From: Ruminococcus flavefaciens
Lineage (GTDB): Bacteria; Bacillota; Clostridia; Oscillospirales; Ruminococcaceae
Direction: 5' to 3'
Length of the DNA: 64,000 nucleotides
Assembly (NCBI GenBank): GCA_002309635.1
Contig: DBXO01000011.1
Location: 3,001 to 67,000, forward strand
Shown: one piece after another, positions 18,554-27,971 of the stretch
Position numbering within the stretch: position 1 is the stretch's first letter
How the letters are laid out: each line of letters starts with the position of its first letter
Made by a program: the position numbers and the translations under genes
The notes under the pieces: generated by a model
Databases searched by the model: none
The model's input: only the letters and a program-made list of their open reading frames with translations
What the model was told of the DNA's origin: nothing

Positions 18554-20455
18554 TCAGGCTGCGGATTTTTCTTCCTCATTCTCTCCCTGATCGGCACTTT
18601 CGTACATCTTATCGGTCTTTCCTATTTTATCTGTAAGTTCGGAACCATCATATGTAACACTTGCCTCACAGCTTTCGATAACGCTGTTCTCAGCACGGCC
18701 TGCAACAGCTCCGGGAGTTACAGCGCCTGTGATCTCGCCATTTACAGAGCAGTCAATTATCTTGAAAGCAGTTTCTTCTCCGTAGTAATAGAGTCCAGTA
18801 CCGATAAGTCCTCCAACATGAGTTGCATTCGGCACATTCATTTTCACAGTGACCTTGCAGTTACTGATAATACCGGGATATTCATGGGTTTCGATACCCT
18901 CAGTCGCAAGAGCTACATCACCTTTTGAATGTGTTCCGCTGTATCCGCAGAGACCGCCGATAGCATGGCCGCCCTTTGCTGAGATTATCTCAACATCTGC
19001 TGTACAATCGCTGACACTGTCCATCATTTCAAGGCAGCCTGCAATGCCGCCAAGGCCTACTGGTTCATTGCCCTCTGCAACGATCTTTCCCTTTGCTGTA
19101 CAGTTTTCCATGGTACCGCCGAAGCTTCCTCCTATGATAAGACCGCCGCACTCTGCAATATCACACTGGATTATCCTGCCTGATGAGAAATCATTATCGC
19201 CGAGGACTTTTACCGTAGTGCCGTCTACCTTGCAGTCGTGAACGTGATTTGTAGAACCGCCTGCAATACCGCCTACAGCATTTACACCTGCAATTTCATT
19301 TTCGCCCGTAAGGACAATATCGTGCACTTCACCCATATTGTAGCCTACAACAGCGCCAACAGCCATTGAAAATGTATCAGTGCATTTGATATTGATATTT
19401 TCGGCAGTAAAATTCTTTACTTCGCCAAGATTCATACCGATTATGCCTGCACCGCAAACAGGAGTATTAGTTGTATAAGTTACGTTTGATATCTTGTGTC
19501 CCTGACCGTCAAACACGCCCTGAAACATACAGGAATGATCTTCCATGTTCTCAAGGTTCATTGTACCAATAGGAGTCCATTCAATATCAGTGCAGTCAAT
19601 ATCGTTGGTAAGTACAACAGTTTTTCCTGCATATCCGTCCTTTGAACCGTCAGATACGCTCTTTGCAAAGGCTGTGAGCTCCTCGGCAGTTCCTATTTCG
19701 ATCTTATCACCGCTTTCCTGTTCAGCCATTTCGGAAAGATTTTCCTCTGCGAAAAGTGCAATACAATCGGTGATGAGCTTTTCATCACAATCAGCAGGTA
19801 TACCTGCTGCCAGCCAGTATGCGTAAGCGCCCTTGTTGTACTCCGCAAGTGCGTCCAGATCGCTTCCGTAACGGAATTCAATGTGATATGTTGTAGCAGG
19901 AGTATCTGGCATCATCAGAAAGTATCTGAACTCGCCTGCGTCCTTATCTGAGGTCTCATAGAGATAACCATCCATCATGCCGCCGAAAGAAAAGTCCTTA
20001 ACGAATTTGTATTCGTGCTCGAACACCTTTTTCCCGCTGTCATCAAGTCCTGAGATATTGCTGCCGTTAAAAACGAACTGCTTTACGCCGTTAATGAAAA
20101 AGCAGTCGAACTGAATATTTTCAGTGTTTGCATAAGCTTTTACAGCTTCTTCGCCATAAACATTACCCGTACAGGAGTTTTTCAGCATTTCAGCTGTACT
20201 TTCAGCCATATCCTTGCCTACGAATTTTTCGCAGTTATCGAGCCATATCTGATCGTATTTAGGATCACAGATAACGGTGAACAACTCGTCATAAGTTCCC
20301 TTTACATCTTCAAGAAGCTGATCGGCAGGCGAAAGTTTTTCGGCTACCGTCGTTGTCTCTGTTTTAGCAGAGTCTGTATTGCTTGCTTCAGAGCCGCAGG
20401 CACATAATGATACCGCCATTGCAAGGACTGCTGATATAGTCAGTAATCTTTTCAT
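18554..20455 (-). CDS. GLUG-repeat surface lipoprotein
   Basis: 633 residues. The lipoprotein signal has lipobox LCAC (Cys20) and is followed by a Ser/Thr linker. The N-terminal half resembles a globular ligand domain with no family I can name. From about residue 265 come repeated beta-helix units of the GLUG type (AVGGIAGGS, CGGLIIGGSF, VGLGGIAGC, HVGGLIGTG). The C-terminus is acidic. It is anchored on the outer face of the membrane, possibly as an adhesin or ligand-binding protein. An exact regulon motif lies 18 bp before the start codon, which ties it to metal supply; this link is inference. Confidence 0.8.
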   Translation of the reverse strand: MKRLLTISAVLAMAVSLCACGSEASNTDSAKTETTTVAEKLSPADQLLEDVKGTYDELFTVICDPKYDQIWLDNCEKFVGKDMAESTAEMLKNSCTGNVYGEEAVKAYANTENIQFDCFFINGVKQFVFNGSNISGLDDSGKKVFEHEYKFVKDFSFGGMMDGYLYETSDKDAGEFRYFLMMPDTPATTYHIEFRYGSDLDALAEYNKGAYAYWLAAGIPADCDEKLITDCIALFAEENLSEMAEQESGDKIEIGTAEELTAFAKSVSDGSKDGYAGKTVVLTNDIDCTDIEWTPIGTMNLENMEDHSCMFQGVFDGQGHKISNVTYTTNTPVCGAGIIGMNLGEVKNFTAENINIKCTDTFSMAVGAVVGYNMGEVHDIVLTGENEIAGVNAVGGIAGGSTNHVHDCKVDGTTVKVLGDNDFSSGRIIQCDIAECGGLIIGGSFGGTMENCTAKGKIVAEGNEPVGLGGIAGCLEMMDSVSDCTADVEIISAKGGHAIGGLCGYSGTHSKGDVALATEGIETHEYPGIISNCKVTVKMNVPNATHVGGLIGTGLYYYGEETAFKIIDCSVNGEITGAVTPGAVAGRAENSVIESCEASVTYDGSELTDKIGKTDKMYESADQGENEEEKSAA

Positions 20456-20472
20456 TTATTCTTCTCCTTTTT

Positions 20473-20488
20473 GTTATATTATACTAAC
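20473..20488 (-). promoter_or_regulatory. Candidate metal-responsive operator before the GLUG lipoprotein
   Basis: The minus strand reads GTTAGTATAATATAAC, an exact match to the regulon motif. It is 18 bp upstream of the start codon and overlaps AT-rich -10-like sequence; TTGACA lies at 20494-20499. Confidence 0.6.
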
Positions 20489-20506
20489 GTTAATGTCAAA
20501 TAATAA

Positions 20507-20532
20507 GCAAAGAGCTTATTATCGCTCTTTGC
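20507..20532 (-). terminator. Stem-loop between ZIP and the GLUG lipoprotein, possible terminator
   Basis: A perfect 9-bp stem (20507-20515 with 20524-20532), with TTATTATTT following on the minus strand. It lies 140 bp beyond the ZIP stop codon and could end that transcript. Confidence 0.5.
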
Positions 20533-20673
20533 TGTATTTGCGCCGTTGTATATATTATCACAGAGCCCCTTTAATGTCAATAGAACCAATGCATTTTTGT
20601 TATACTATACAAACATATATTATTATGCTTTAAACTTTTTATGGGTTACAACCTTGTTATAAACGCTTTACCT

Positions 20674-21456
20674 TTAGCCAAGCGCAACGTCCAGCGCCAT
20701 CATAAGCGTAAAACCGACCGAAAACATCACCACGCCTATGTTTGAATGCTCCCCCTCCGACATTTCGGGGATCAGCTCCTCTACGACAACATATATCATA
20801 GCTCCTGCGGCAAAGCTGAGCAGATATGGCATTACAGGCAGAAGATGACTTGCAAACAGTATTGTGAGAAGTGCTCCTACCGGTTCAACCGCTCCCGATA
20901 AAACGCCTCCCGCAAAGGCTTTTGTTTTGCTTTTTCCCTCGCCGTGAAGCGGCATGGATATTATAGCGCCTTCAGGGAAATTCTGAATCGCGATACCAAG
21001 AGCAAGTGCTAAAGCTCCGCCGGCTGTCATATCAGCAGAGCCTGTTACAAAACCTGCATAAACTATTCCCACAGCCATTCCCTCTGGTATATTATGCAGA
21101 GTTACCGCAAGTATCATCATTGTCGTTTTCGCAAGCCTGCTTTCAGGTCCTTCTGCTTTTTCCGCATTCATATGCAGATGAGGTATAACGCTGTCAAGCA
21201 GCAAAAGGAACAGGATACCGAACCAAAATCCCGCTACAGCAGGCAGAAATGCCAGCTTACCCATACCGTCAGCCATATCCATCGCTGGAATAATAAGGCT
21301 CCATATAGAAGCAGCTGTCATCACACCAGCAGCAAAGCCTGTCAATGCTCGCTGCACACCCCTGCTGAAGGCACGCTTCATAAAAAACACGCAGCCTGAG
21401 CCTGCCGCCGTGCCGAGAAAAGGCAGCAGCAGACCGCTGATTATTTCCTTTTGCAT
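20674..21456 (-). CDS. ZIP family divalent metal transporter
   Basis: 260 residues, eight predicted membrane helices. The two metal-binding helices of the ZIP family are clear: VTLHNIPEGMAVG and IAIQNFPEGAIIS. A short His-containing loop (VIPHLHMNAEKAEGPE) lies before the metal helix. It would import Zn2+, Fe2+ or Mn2+ across the cytoplasmic membrane. It is a single gene with a consensus promoter and a regulon motif in the leader, so its expression probably follows the same metal signal as feo. The exact metal cannot be told from sequence. Confidence 0.92.
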   Translation of the reverse strand: MQKEIISGLLLPFLGTAAGSGCVFFMKRAFSRGVQRALTGFAAGVMTAASIWSLIIPAMDMADGMGKLAFLPAVAGFWFGILFLLLLDSVIPHLHMNAEKAEGPESRLAKTTMMILAVTLHNIPEGMAVGIVYAGFVTGSADMTAGGALALALGIAIQNFPEGAIISMPLHGEGKSKTKAFAGGVLSGAVEPVGALLTILFASHLLPVMPYLLSFAAGAMIYVVVEELIPEMSEGEHSNIGVVMFSVGFTLMMALDVALG

Positions 21457-21538
21457 GAAGCACCGCCTTTCTCATTTTTTTACAACCTTAACTCCGCTCA
21501 ATGTTCGTCCACTTCAGTAAATATGGAATAAGCAAACT

Positions 21539-21554
21539 GTTAGCGTGTGATAAC
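21539..21554 (-). promoter_or_regulatory. Candidate metal-responsive operator before the ZIP gene
   Basis: The plus strand reads GTTAGCGTGTGATAAC, an exact match to GTTAG-N6-(A/C)TAAC. It is 9 bp past the -10 box, at the expected transcription start. Confidence 0.6.
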
Positions 21555-21563
21555 TTGTAATTG

Positions 21564-21592
21564 ATTATATCACATATTGATTTCTTTGTCAA
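21564..21592 (-). promoter_or_regulatory. Sigma-A promoter of the ZIP gene
   Basis: Minus strand TTGACA (21587-21592), 17-bp spacer, TATAAT (21564-21569): exact consensus. Confidence 0.8.
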
Positions 21593-21628
21593 TATGTCTC
21601 ACATAAAGCCGACTATGTAAAAAATAAA

Positions 21629-21658
21629 AATCGACACCATATCTTAATGATGTCGATT
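21629..21658 (-). terminator. Rho-independent terminator (minus strand)
   Basis: An 8-bp stem (21629-21636 with 21651-21658) followed on the minus strand by a long T-rich tract. It would end transcripts that come through the repeat region at 21678-21870 or from the PARIS-like genes. Confidence 0.7.
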
Positions 21659-21677
21659 GCTCATGTATGCATTAAAA

Positions 21678-21870
21678 TTAAGATACCATTTCATGCGCAA
21701 AAAAATCGCGTCCCAGTTTTACTGAAACGCGAACCCGGCTGCGGGGGTTCCCCGCTGTGTGTGTGTTACAATTTAGATACCGCTTCATGCGCGGAAAATT
21801 AATTTGCCACCCAGTTTTACTTAGACGCGACCTTACCTGTGGGTGCTCTCCGCTGGCAAGGTGAAACAAT
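21678..21870. repeat. Two imperfect ~95-bp direct repeats
   Basis: Unit 1 (about 21678-21772) and unit 2 (about 21773-21870) share the order AGATACC, TTCATGCGC, CCCAGTTTTACT, ACGCGA and a final ACAAT. Unit 1 also has a GCGGGG/CCCCGC hairpin. They occupy a 692-bp stretch (21457-22148) that has no convincing gene. The reading frame through it on the minus strand merely reflects the repeat. Confidence 0.6.
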
Positions 21871-22148
21871 ATCGCTACCTTGCGAGCTTCAAAAAAACTG
21901 CAATATTTTGCCATACAGGGTTTATTCAATATTGTTTTTAACCAAAAAATCTTCAAATTCAGTTTCGGTATATGTATGAACATTCTTAAAAAAGAAATTT
22001 TTAAAGCGTTCAAGGTCAAAACATATCTGTTCAACTTTTGCTTTACTTAAGATGTTATATTTTGGGAAATTCCATATTCATTTTTTGAAGTTTTTGTTTT
22101 CGATAAACTGGTTTATTAATGAGGTAAAGCCCAGAAAACAGCGTGTAT

Positions 22149-23000
22149 TTATGTACAAGTTCGAGTTCTATTGGTTTTAAATATCCAAATTCCAGTATTA
22201 TTTGAATATCTAATTAAGCTTTCATACAGATTGCTTTTTTCAAAATCATCCATTCTATATGCCCCTCTTAATACTTGTCCAATAGTTTTGATAACTATGC
22301 CATTTCCTCTATCGCAAATACATTTGAAATAGTTAATACAATCATGCCCTTGTGTAAAGAAAGGTAAATCGCAATTATCGAAATAAGCTAATTGTCCATC
22401 AACATCAATTTTGTATTGAATTAACTGTTCTTCTCGTTTGTCTGCATTTATTTTCTTTAATGCGATAAACCCTAATTCATTATCAAAACAGCACTCATCA
22501 TCATCCCACGCATTTGAATATGAAAAACCATTAAATCTTATGCCCCATGCTTTTTCACTATCAAGTTTCCTAAATAATGTCAACCATTTAAGATCATTAA
22601 ACACTTTTGACCTTAATTCTTTGGCGTTTAGCTCGCCATCATAAAACTGATTGCATAATGATTGCCAAGTCAAATCATTCATGATTAACATTACTTCAAG
22701 ACAAGAATAATCATAATAAAACATTCTTGGATACTCAATTATCGAATCACAATCTTTGTCTCGTACTCCGATTACTCTATCATCATTAAATTCTGATAGA
22801 ATCTCTAAAACACCATGTTTACCTGAGAAAGATTCAATAATATCTACATCTTCATTTACTATTCCCTTTAAAAAACGGCAATCATCTTCGCCTTCAACAA
22901 CAATAAATGTTTTTTTACGTTCATAGTCACTATATAGCAATAATCTAATCTCGGAAATAGCCGTTTCTTTATCAAGATAATTTCTTATTGAGTTGCTCAT
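22149..23000 (-). CDS. TOPRIM-like DUF4435 protein, PARIS AriB-like
   Basis: 283 residues. The N-terminal FIVVEGEDDCRFLKG carries the TOPRIM acidic Glu and is followed by VIGVRDKDCD with the paired aspartates. The layout matches DUF4435 proteins. In the PARIS anti-phage system such a protein (AriB) is the effector released by an AAA ATPase (AriA) when a phage anti-restriction protein is sensed. The first codons overlap the ATPase gene upstream by 29 bp, so the two are co-translated. G+C is lower than in the metal locus, which suggests transfer. A generic OLD-like pair is the alternative. Confidence 0.65.
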   Translation of the reverse strand: MSNSIRNYLDKETAISEIRLLLYSDYERKKTFIVVEGEDDCRFLKGIVNEDVDIIESFSGKHGVLEILSEFNDDRVIGVRDKDCDSIIEYPRMFYYDYSCLEVMLIMNDLTWQSLCNQFYDGELNAKELRSKVFNDLKWLTLFRKLDSEKAWGIRFNGFSYSNAWDDDECCFDNELGFIALKKINADKREEQLIQYKIDVDGQLAYFDNCDLPFFTQGHDCINYFKCICDRGNGIVIKTIGQVLRGAYRMDDFEKSNLYESLIRYSNNTGIWIFKTNRTRTCT

Positions 23001-24270
23001 AATACTTATCCCCCAAGTCTATTTGAATATCCCAATGATTATTAATAATCTGAGGTGAATGAGTTGCAACTATTATTTGAATATTATTATCTTCAGCAAC
23101 TTTTAATAAATCATCCATAAACTTTTTTTGCCAAGAAATATGCAGAGATATCTCTGGTTCGTCAATTAGAAGTAACAATTCAGACTTAGTATTGAAAATA
23201 AGATCATAAAAAAGAACGATTTCTTGTTTTTCACCTGAAGACAATTGTGAAAGTTTTAGCTTACGGTTACTGTTATCGACATCAACCACTTCAAATCCAT
23301 TTTGACGAGAAATCTGTATCTCTTTAAATGACAATCGTTGATTTATTATTTGTGTAAAAATGTCAAGCTTTTTTATTAATCCTTCAAATACAGCATACTT
23401 TTCTGAAAAATCGTCAAAGTAAATTTTTAAAGCTTCAGAAAACTTATCATTATAACTTGTTTGCTCTATAATTTTCATGTCGACCAAACCATATTTTATC
23501 AAATTGTTGAATTTAACATTTGTTTCTTCAAGTTTCTTTTTAAAATCTCTTTCATTTGATATTCCCTCTTTTGCTGCAAAAAGTCTTTTAGGGTATGAAC
23601 CATCTAAAGAATTAGCAACCTTCGAGTATTCAGAATACACAAGATTAATTTCTTCTTTTAATTGATTGGGTAATTCTGATATAACATCTATAACTTTTTC
23701 TTCGTCACGTCTTATATTTTCTCTCTTAATTAATCTTTGTTCCGAAATAAAACGGACTTCTCCACACCACGCTTTAACCTTTTTTAATGAATCTATTAAT
23801 TGCTCATAGATATCCGTTTTTTCCATCATTAAATATTTGAAAGAATTATCATCATTAGATATAATGTAATCTAATAATTCATCATTTGGTATTTTGTTTC
23901 CGTTTCTGCGATCTATATAGAATTCTTTTGATTGTTTTGAAATAAACCTTGTATATCTTCTATAATCATCAAGAATCGACTCATCATTTATCAATTCATC
24001 ATAGTTTAAAATAATTCCGTCATAAGAAATACTATTATTCTTCTTTAATACATTAAAAAACTCTCCATTATCAAACTCAATTATAATTTCATTAAAGTCT
24101 ATTTGATAAAAATAATAAAAATTCATGCTACTAAGTGCATCAATCACTTTTAATATTGTAGACTTTCCAAAGCCGTTAGGTCCGGTAATAATAGTTACTC
24201 CTCCGTCTTTGGTATTAATTTCATAATAAAACCTTCCAAAGAGATTGTTCATAGTTATTTTTTTTATCAT
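22972..24270 (-). CDS. AAA ATPase with ABC-type motifs, PARIS AriA-like
   Basis: 432 residues. Walker A is GPNGFGKST (30-38), with a long coiled-coil-like middle, an ABC-type signature LSSGEKQ, Walker B LLLLIDEPEISLH and an H-loop VATHSPQII. This is the AAA_15/AAA_21, RecF/OLD-like class used as sensor in several defence systems. The DUF4435 partner overlaps it downstream, which favours PARIS. The ribosome site CGGAGG lies before ATG 24270. No restriction or other defence gene is adjacent on the left. Confidence 0.7.
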   Translation of the reverse strand: MIKKITMNNLFGRFYYEINTKDGGVTIITGPNGFGKSTILKVIDALSSMNFYYFYQIDFNEIIIEFDNGEFFNVLKKNNSISYDGIILNYDELINDESILDDYRRYTRFISKQSKEFYIDRRNGNKIPNDELLDYIISNDDNSFKYLMMEKTDIYEQLIDSLKKVKAWCGEVRFISEQRLIKRENIRRDEEKVIDVISELPNQLKEEINLVYSEYSKVANSLDGSYPKRLFAAKEGISNERDFKKKLEETNVKFNNLIKYGLVDMKIIEQTSYNDKFSEALKIYFDDFSEKYAVFEGLIKKLDIFTQIINQRLSFKEIQISRQNGFEVVDVDNSNRKLKLSQLSSGEKQEIVLFYDLIFNTKSELLLLIDEPEISLHISWQKKFMDDLLKVAEDNNIQIIVATHSPQIINNHWDIQIDLGDKYYEQLNKKLS

Positions 24271-24355
24271 TTTAGCCTCCGTTAATTCACAATAGTGTTA
24301 ATTTACTAATTTGAATATATTGCTTTTCTATCAAAGCATTTATATACCTTTCGAT

Positions 24356-24460
24356 ATGGATAAACGTCAAGCGATGTACCCAAAAGCTTGTTCAGAACTA
24401 AAAAAATTTATGAAAGTAATTAAACGCTATGAACGCAAAAAATGGTTCAATGAAGAATAA
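24356..24460 (+). pseudogene. Possible 34-codon gene remnant
   Basis: A short plus-strand frame (MDKRQAMYPKACSELKKF...) in the 246-bp gap between two AT-rich accessory genes. It has no ribosome site and looks like the C-terminal tail of a lost gene. Weak call. Confidence 0.2.
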
Positions 24461-24516
24461 ACTCTCTCTAACAATCACCCTCTCAAAACTATCCTGCTAC
24501 TCTTGTAGGAAACAAC

Positions 24517-26079
24517 TTATTTCTCTATTTTTTCGATTATACAAGAATGTTTTTTAGTTTCAGTATCATAGTTTATTCCCACAAGAAGAATATCTCCTGC
24601 ATATTCGGAGATTTTATCTGTGTATTGCTTGCGCTTGATCTGTTCAATGGCTGTATCAGCGGATTTATCCCATTTAAGCTCTATGACCATAGCAAGCTTA
24701 TCAGAAGTCTTTCGCGGTATAAAAACGAGATCTGCAAAGCCTTTCCCTGTCGCAAGCTCTCTGTGGATTATATATTCTTTCCTTGCTGAATAGTAGGCAA
24801 GCGAGATCACGCAGCTCAATGATGTTTCATTGTTATATCCTATGATAGAAGCATTCTCGTCGTGAGCCTTTTCAACCATCCGAGCAACATTTTCCTCATC
24901 ACCGTTGATCGTCGCTTCTATCAGTTCATCGGAGGAACGTATCGCATTCATGACAGTTTCCCAACCGCCGTCCTCGATAGAATTAATAAACTCCTGCTGT
25001 ACTTCGCTGTTTGGTATCCATACCTTTCCGTCATTATAGGTTAGGTATCCAAGGTGAATAAGTAATGTGAGTACATCATCTGCGCTATTAAAGGTACTCA
25101 TGTCGTTCTGAAACTTTCCAGTGTTTACGCTGACTTTTTCTCCTGCTATCATATCGACAACCTTTTCGCGAAGTCCGTCAAAATTCATCTGGATATATAC
25201 CTTTAGTGCTTCATAGGTTTCGGTTGATGTCCAGTAGCTGTCAAAATCGTGTCCTGTCATAGACATCACAACAGAACGCGGATTATATATTGAAACGCCC
25301 TTTAAATCATATCCATCGTACCAACGCTTGGTTTCCTCAAACGGCATATCGTATTTTTCACAAAGCTCCTGAACCTCTGCTTCGGTAAATCCAGTGAACT
25401 CTGCGTATTCACGAGTATTTGTCATTGCTATCTCAGTGAACATATTGAGTGCTGAGTGCTTGCCATATTTTTTTATCGGCAGTATTCCAGTCATATATGC
25501 AAGAGCAACATAGCTTTGATCTTTCAGTGTATCCCTTAAAAAATCAAGATACTTCTCCTGAGATTCCTTATCATTTTTCAGTTCTCTGAATACGCAGTCC
25601 CATTCATCTATTATGAATATAAATGGTATCTTGTACTGCACAAAAGCTTTATTCAAAACATTAAGCAGTGTCTTTCTTCTTGGCATATTCAAATCAGGAT
25701 ACTGTTCAATGACCTCGTCGATAATATCATCGCATATGAAATGTATCATTTCATTAATATTCTTTGATTCGCCAAGAAAATTCACCATATTGATATGAAT
25801 AACATTATATTTATTCAAATGCTTTTCAAAGGTTGGAGCGGACGATATTTTATATTTACTGAACATTTCTTTAGAGTCACAACCTCTGCTATAATAAGCA
25901 GCAAGCATATTCGCAGCCATTGATTTTCCAAAACGTCTTGGTCGACTTACACTGATAAACTGCTGTTCGGTATTGATAACTCTATTAGTATGCTTTATAA
26001 GTTCTGTTTTATCTACATATATCTCGGAATTGAGAGATTTTTTAAAGTCTGTATTATCAGGATTAAGGTATATTCCCAT
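24517..26079 (-). CDS. AAA-ATPase-like protein with PD-(D/E)XK nuclease-like C-terminus
   Basis: 520 residues. The N-terminal AAA-ATPase_like domain has YVDKTELI, the Walker A variant SRPRRFGKS and Walker B FIFIIDEWD. The C-terminal PDDEXK_9-type domain has GFADLVFIPR and MVIELKW, carrying the D and ExK nuclease residues. This family is abundant in many copies in gut anaerobes. Its role is unproven; defence or mobile-element control is often suggested. GGAGG precedes ATG 26079. It stands alone, just left of the conjugative element. Confidence 0.85.
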   Translation of the reverse strand: MGIYLNPDNTDFKKSLNSEIYVDKTELIKHTNRVINTEQQFISVSRPRRFGKSMAANMLAAYYSRGCDSKEMFSKYKISSAPTFEKHLNKYNVIHINMVNFLGESKNINEMIHFICDDIIDEVIEQYPDLNMPRRKTLLNVLNKAFVQYKIPFIFIIDEWDCVFRELKNDKESQEKYLDFLRDTLKDQSYVALAYMTGILPIKKYGKHSALNMFTEIAMTNTREYAEFTGFTEAEVQELCEKYDMPFEETKRWYDGYDLKGVSIYNPRSVVMSMTGHDFDSYWTSTETYEALKVYIQMNFDGLREKVVDMIAGEKVSVNTGKFQNDMSTFNSADDVLTLLIHLGYLTYNDGKVWIPNSEVQQEFINSIEDGGWETVMNAIRSSDELIEATINGDEENVARMVEKAHDENASIIGYNNETSLSCVISLAYYSARKEYIIHRELATGKGFADLVFIPRKTSDKLAMVIELKWDKSADTAIEQIKRKQYTDKISEYAGDILLVGINYDTETKKHSCIIEKIEK

Positions 26080-26360
26080 TGCCGTTCCTCCTTTGCACTT
26101 ATATTACCTCTATTATACTCTATATCGCTAAAAAAATCAACTGTTTTTAGAAAAATAGGCGTTTGCACTGCCTTTAGATCTGCTATGCCCCACACTGCCG
26201 CACAAACCGCTTTTATTGGCTTCTTCTCTTGCCGGTGGTATCCCCCCTATTTTATGGCTTTATACCCATAAAATAGCTGCTCTTGTGTGATTTTGGCGTT
26301 CTCCGTTATATGAAAATACCGCCTGCATAGCAAGCGGCAATAAGCATAAACAAATTAAAT
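26080..26360. other. Left boundary zone of the conjugative element
   Basis: A non-coding stretch between the accessory ATPase and the last recombinase. It holds an 11-bp inverted repeat (26247-26257 with 26266-26276) with an 8-nt spacer and no T-tract, next to a run of six C. Large serine recombinases usually act near their own 3' or 5' end, so an attachment site may lie here. I could not define the core. Confidence 0.35.
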
Positions 26361-27971
26361 TCAAGTATATAATTCAACCTTTATCTCATATCCGCCCTTA
26401 AAAGTGACGGTTATTTCTTCTTTGTTGAGTATTTTAACACATTCAACAACTTTTCGTACCAATACATCATCGTATTGTTGAAGTTCAAAACTGCTGTTGT
26501 CAATATCAGCTTTTATCGTAGCTGCAAGCTCATTTGATTCTGTATTTGCCTGAGCTTTTAGCGAAATGAGCTTCTGACTCAGCCTTTCTTCTTCGCTATA
26601 TAGCCTTGCAAACTCATCATCGAGTGAATCGGGAGCACAAGCTCCTGTTGCTATAAGATTCACAAAGTCGTTACGAGCTTGGTCTATATCCTTGAGTCGC
26701 TGCTCAATTTGCTTTATTTCATTATCGTTTGATCCTGAAAGGACAGCATCAGCTGCTGATTTCAATATATTGGCAACATCATCGCTGCAGTTATAAAACT
26801 CATTTATAACTCTCACAATAGCATTATGAAGCGATTCTTCATCAATAGTAGGGGACTTACAGTATTTCGGACCGTGTTCCAAGCGATTAATGCACCTCCA
26901 TACCGTTCTGTTCCTGTTATGTGAAGTCCAACGGCAACGCCTACAAGCTGTACCGCACTCGCCGCATATAAGAAGCTCAGTCAGGGCGTATTTACTGTTA
27001 TACCGTCCTTGCTCCGTAATAGTATTTGTACAAACGCTTCTTTTGGCATTACGGCGAGCGATCTCCTGCTGAACTCGATTAAAAGTATTCTTATCAATAA
27101 TCGCAGGGTGACAGTCGCTTACATAGTACATTGGACGTTCACCATTATTTTTGACCGCCTTATGTGATATGCAGTCAATAGTATATGTCTTTTGCAGTAG
27201 GCAGTCTCCGATATATTTCTCGTTCTGAAGTATCCTTTTTATAAGCATCGCACTCCATTTGCCACTTTTAGAGCGCGTCGGATACTTTTTATTATTTAGC
27301 TCCTGTGCAATTGTATGTGTCGATCCGCCGTCGATGTATAGTTTGAAAATAAGCTGTATTACCTCAGCTTCTTCTGGTATAATAACAGGCTTTCCGTCAT
27401 CTCCCTTTTTATAGCCGAGAAGATACTTGTAGTTATATCGAACTTTTCCCTCTTTGAAAGCCATTTGATTACCAAGAGTGATATTCTTGCTTATAGACTC
27501 GCTTTCTGCCTGCGCGAAGCTGCTGTACAACGATAATATGAATTCGCTTTGTGCTGTCAGCGTATTTATATTCTCTTTCTCGAATATAACGCCTATGCCG
27601 AGACTTTTCAGAAGTCTTATATGATCAAGGCAATCAACAGTATTTCTTGCAAAACGGCTTGTTGATTTACATAAAACAAGGTCTATCTTCTTCTTTTTGC
27701 ACATTCTTATCATTCGGTTGAACTCTGTCCTGTTCTTCGTCTGAGTTCCGCTGATGCCCTCATCCGCAAATATTCCCGCGAGTGTCCACTCAGGATTAGA
27801 GTTGATGTAATTGGTATAGTATTCTATTTGTACCTGATAACTGTTCTGCTGTTCTTCCTGCTCGGTACTTACACGGCAATAGGCAGCAACATTAAGCCGC
27901 TTGTACTGAAGCTTCCCATCAACTACTTGTTGCTTGGCAGGAATTATCCTTACATTTGCTGCCGCTTCCAT
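26361..27971 (-). CDS. Large serine recombinase A (TnpX/resolvase-invertase family)
   Basis: About 536 residues. The N-terminal resolvase domain has the catalytic Ser35 in AAYCRVSTEQ and the arginine-rich SRFARN motif; then come the recombinase domain (YKYLLGYKKGD, NEKYIGDCLLQKTYT), a zinc ribbon (CGECGTACRRC) and a coiled-coil tail. It catalyses excision and integration of the element. The start at 27971 is 8 nt from AAAGGAG; an ATG at 27977 is too close to it. Its 5' end overlaps recombinase B by 53 bp. It is the last gene of the integration module and lies at the probable element end. Confidence 0.92.
   Translation of the reverse strand: MEAAANVRIIPAKQQVVDGKLQYKRLNVAAYCRVSTEQEEQQNSYQVQIEYYTNYINSNPEWTLAGIFADEGISGTQTKNRTEFNRMIRMCKKKKIDLVLCKSTSRFARNTVDCLDHIRLLKSLGIGVIFEKENINTLTAQSEFILSLYSSFAQAESESISKNITLGNQMAFKEGKVRYNYKYLLGYKKGDDGKPVIIPEEAEVIQLIFKLYIDGGSTHTIAQELNNKKYPTRSKSGKWSAMLIKRILQNEKYIGDCLLQKTYTIDCISHKAVKNNGERPMYYVSDCHPAIIDKNTFNRVQQEIARRNAKRSVCTNTITEQGRYNSKYALTELLICGECGTACRRCRWTSHNRNRTVWRCINRLEHGPKYCKSPTIDEESLHNAIVRVINEFYNCSDDVANILKSAADAVLSGSNDNEIKQIEQRLKDIDQARNDFVNLIATGACAPDSLDDEFARLYSEEERLSQKLISLKAQANTESNELAATIKADIDNSSFELQQYDDVLVRKVVECVKILNKEEITVTFKGGYEIKVELYT

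Noticed and set aside
21678..22034. Minus-strand frame of 118 codons through the repeat region
   Set aside because: No ribosome site; its C-terminal half only mirrors the two DNA repeats and the rest has no domain.
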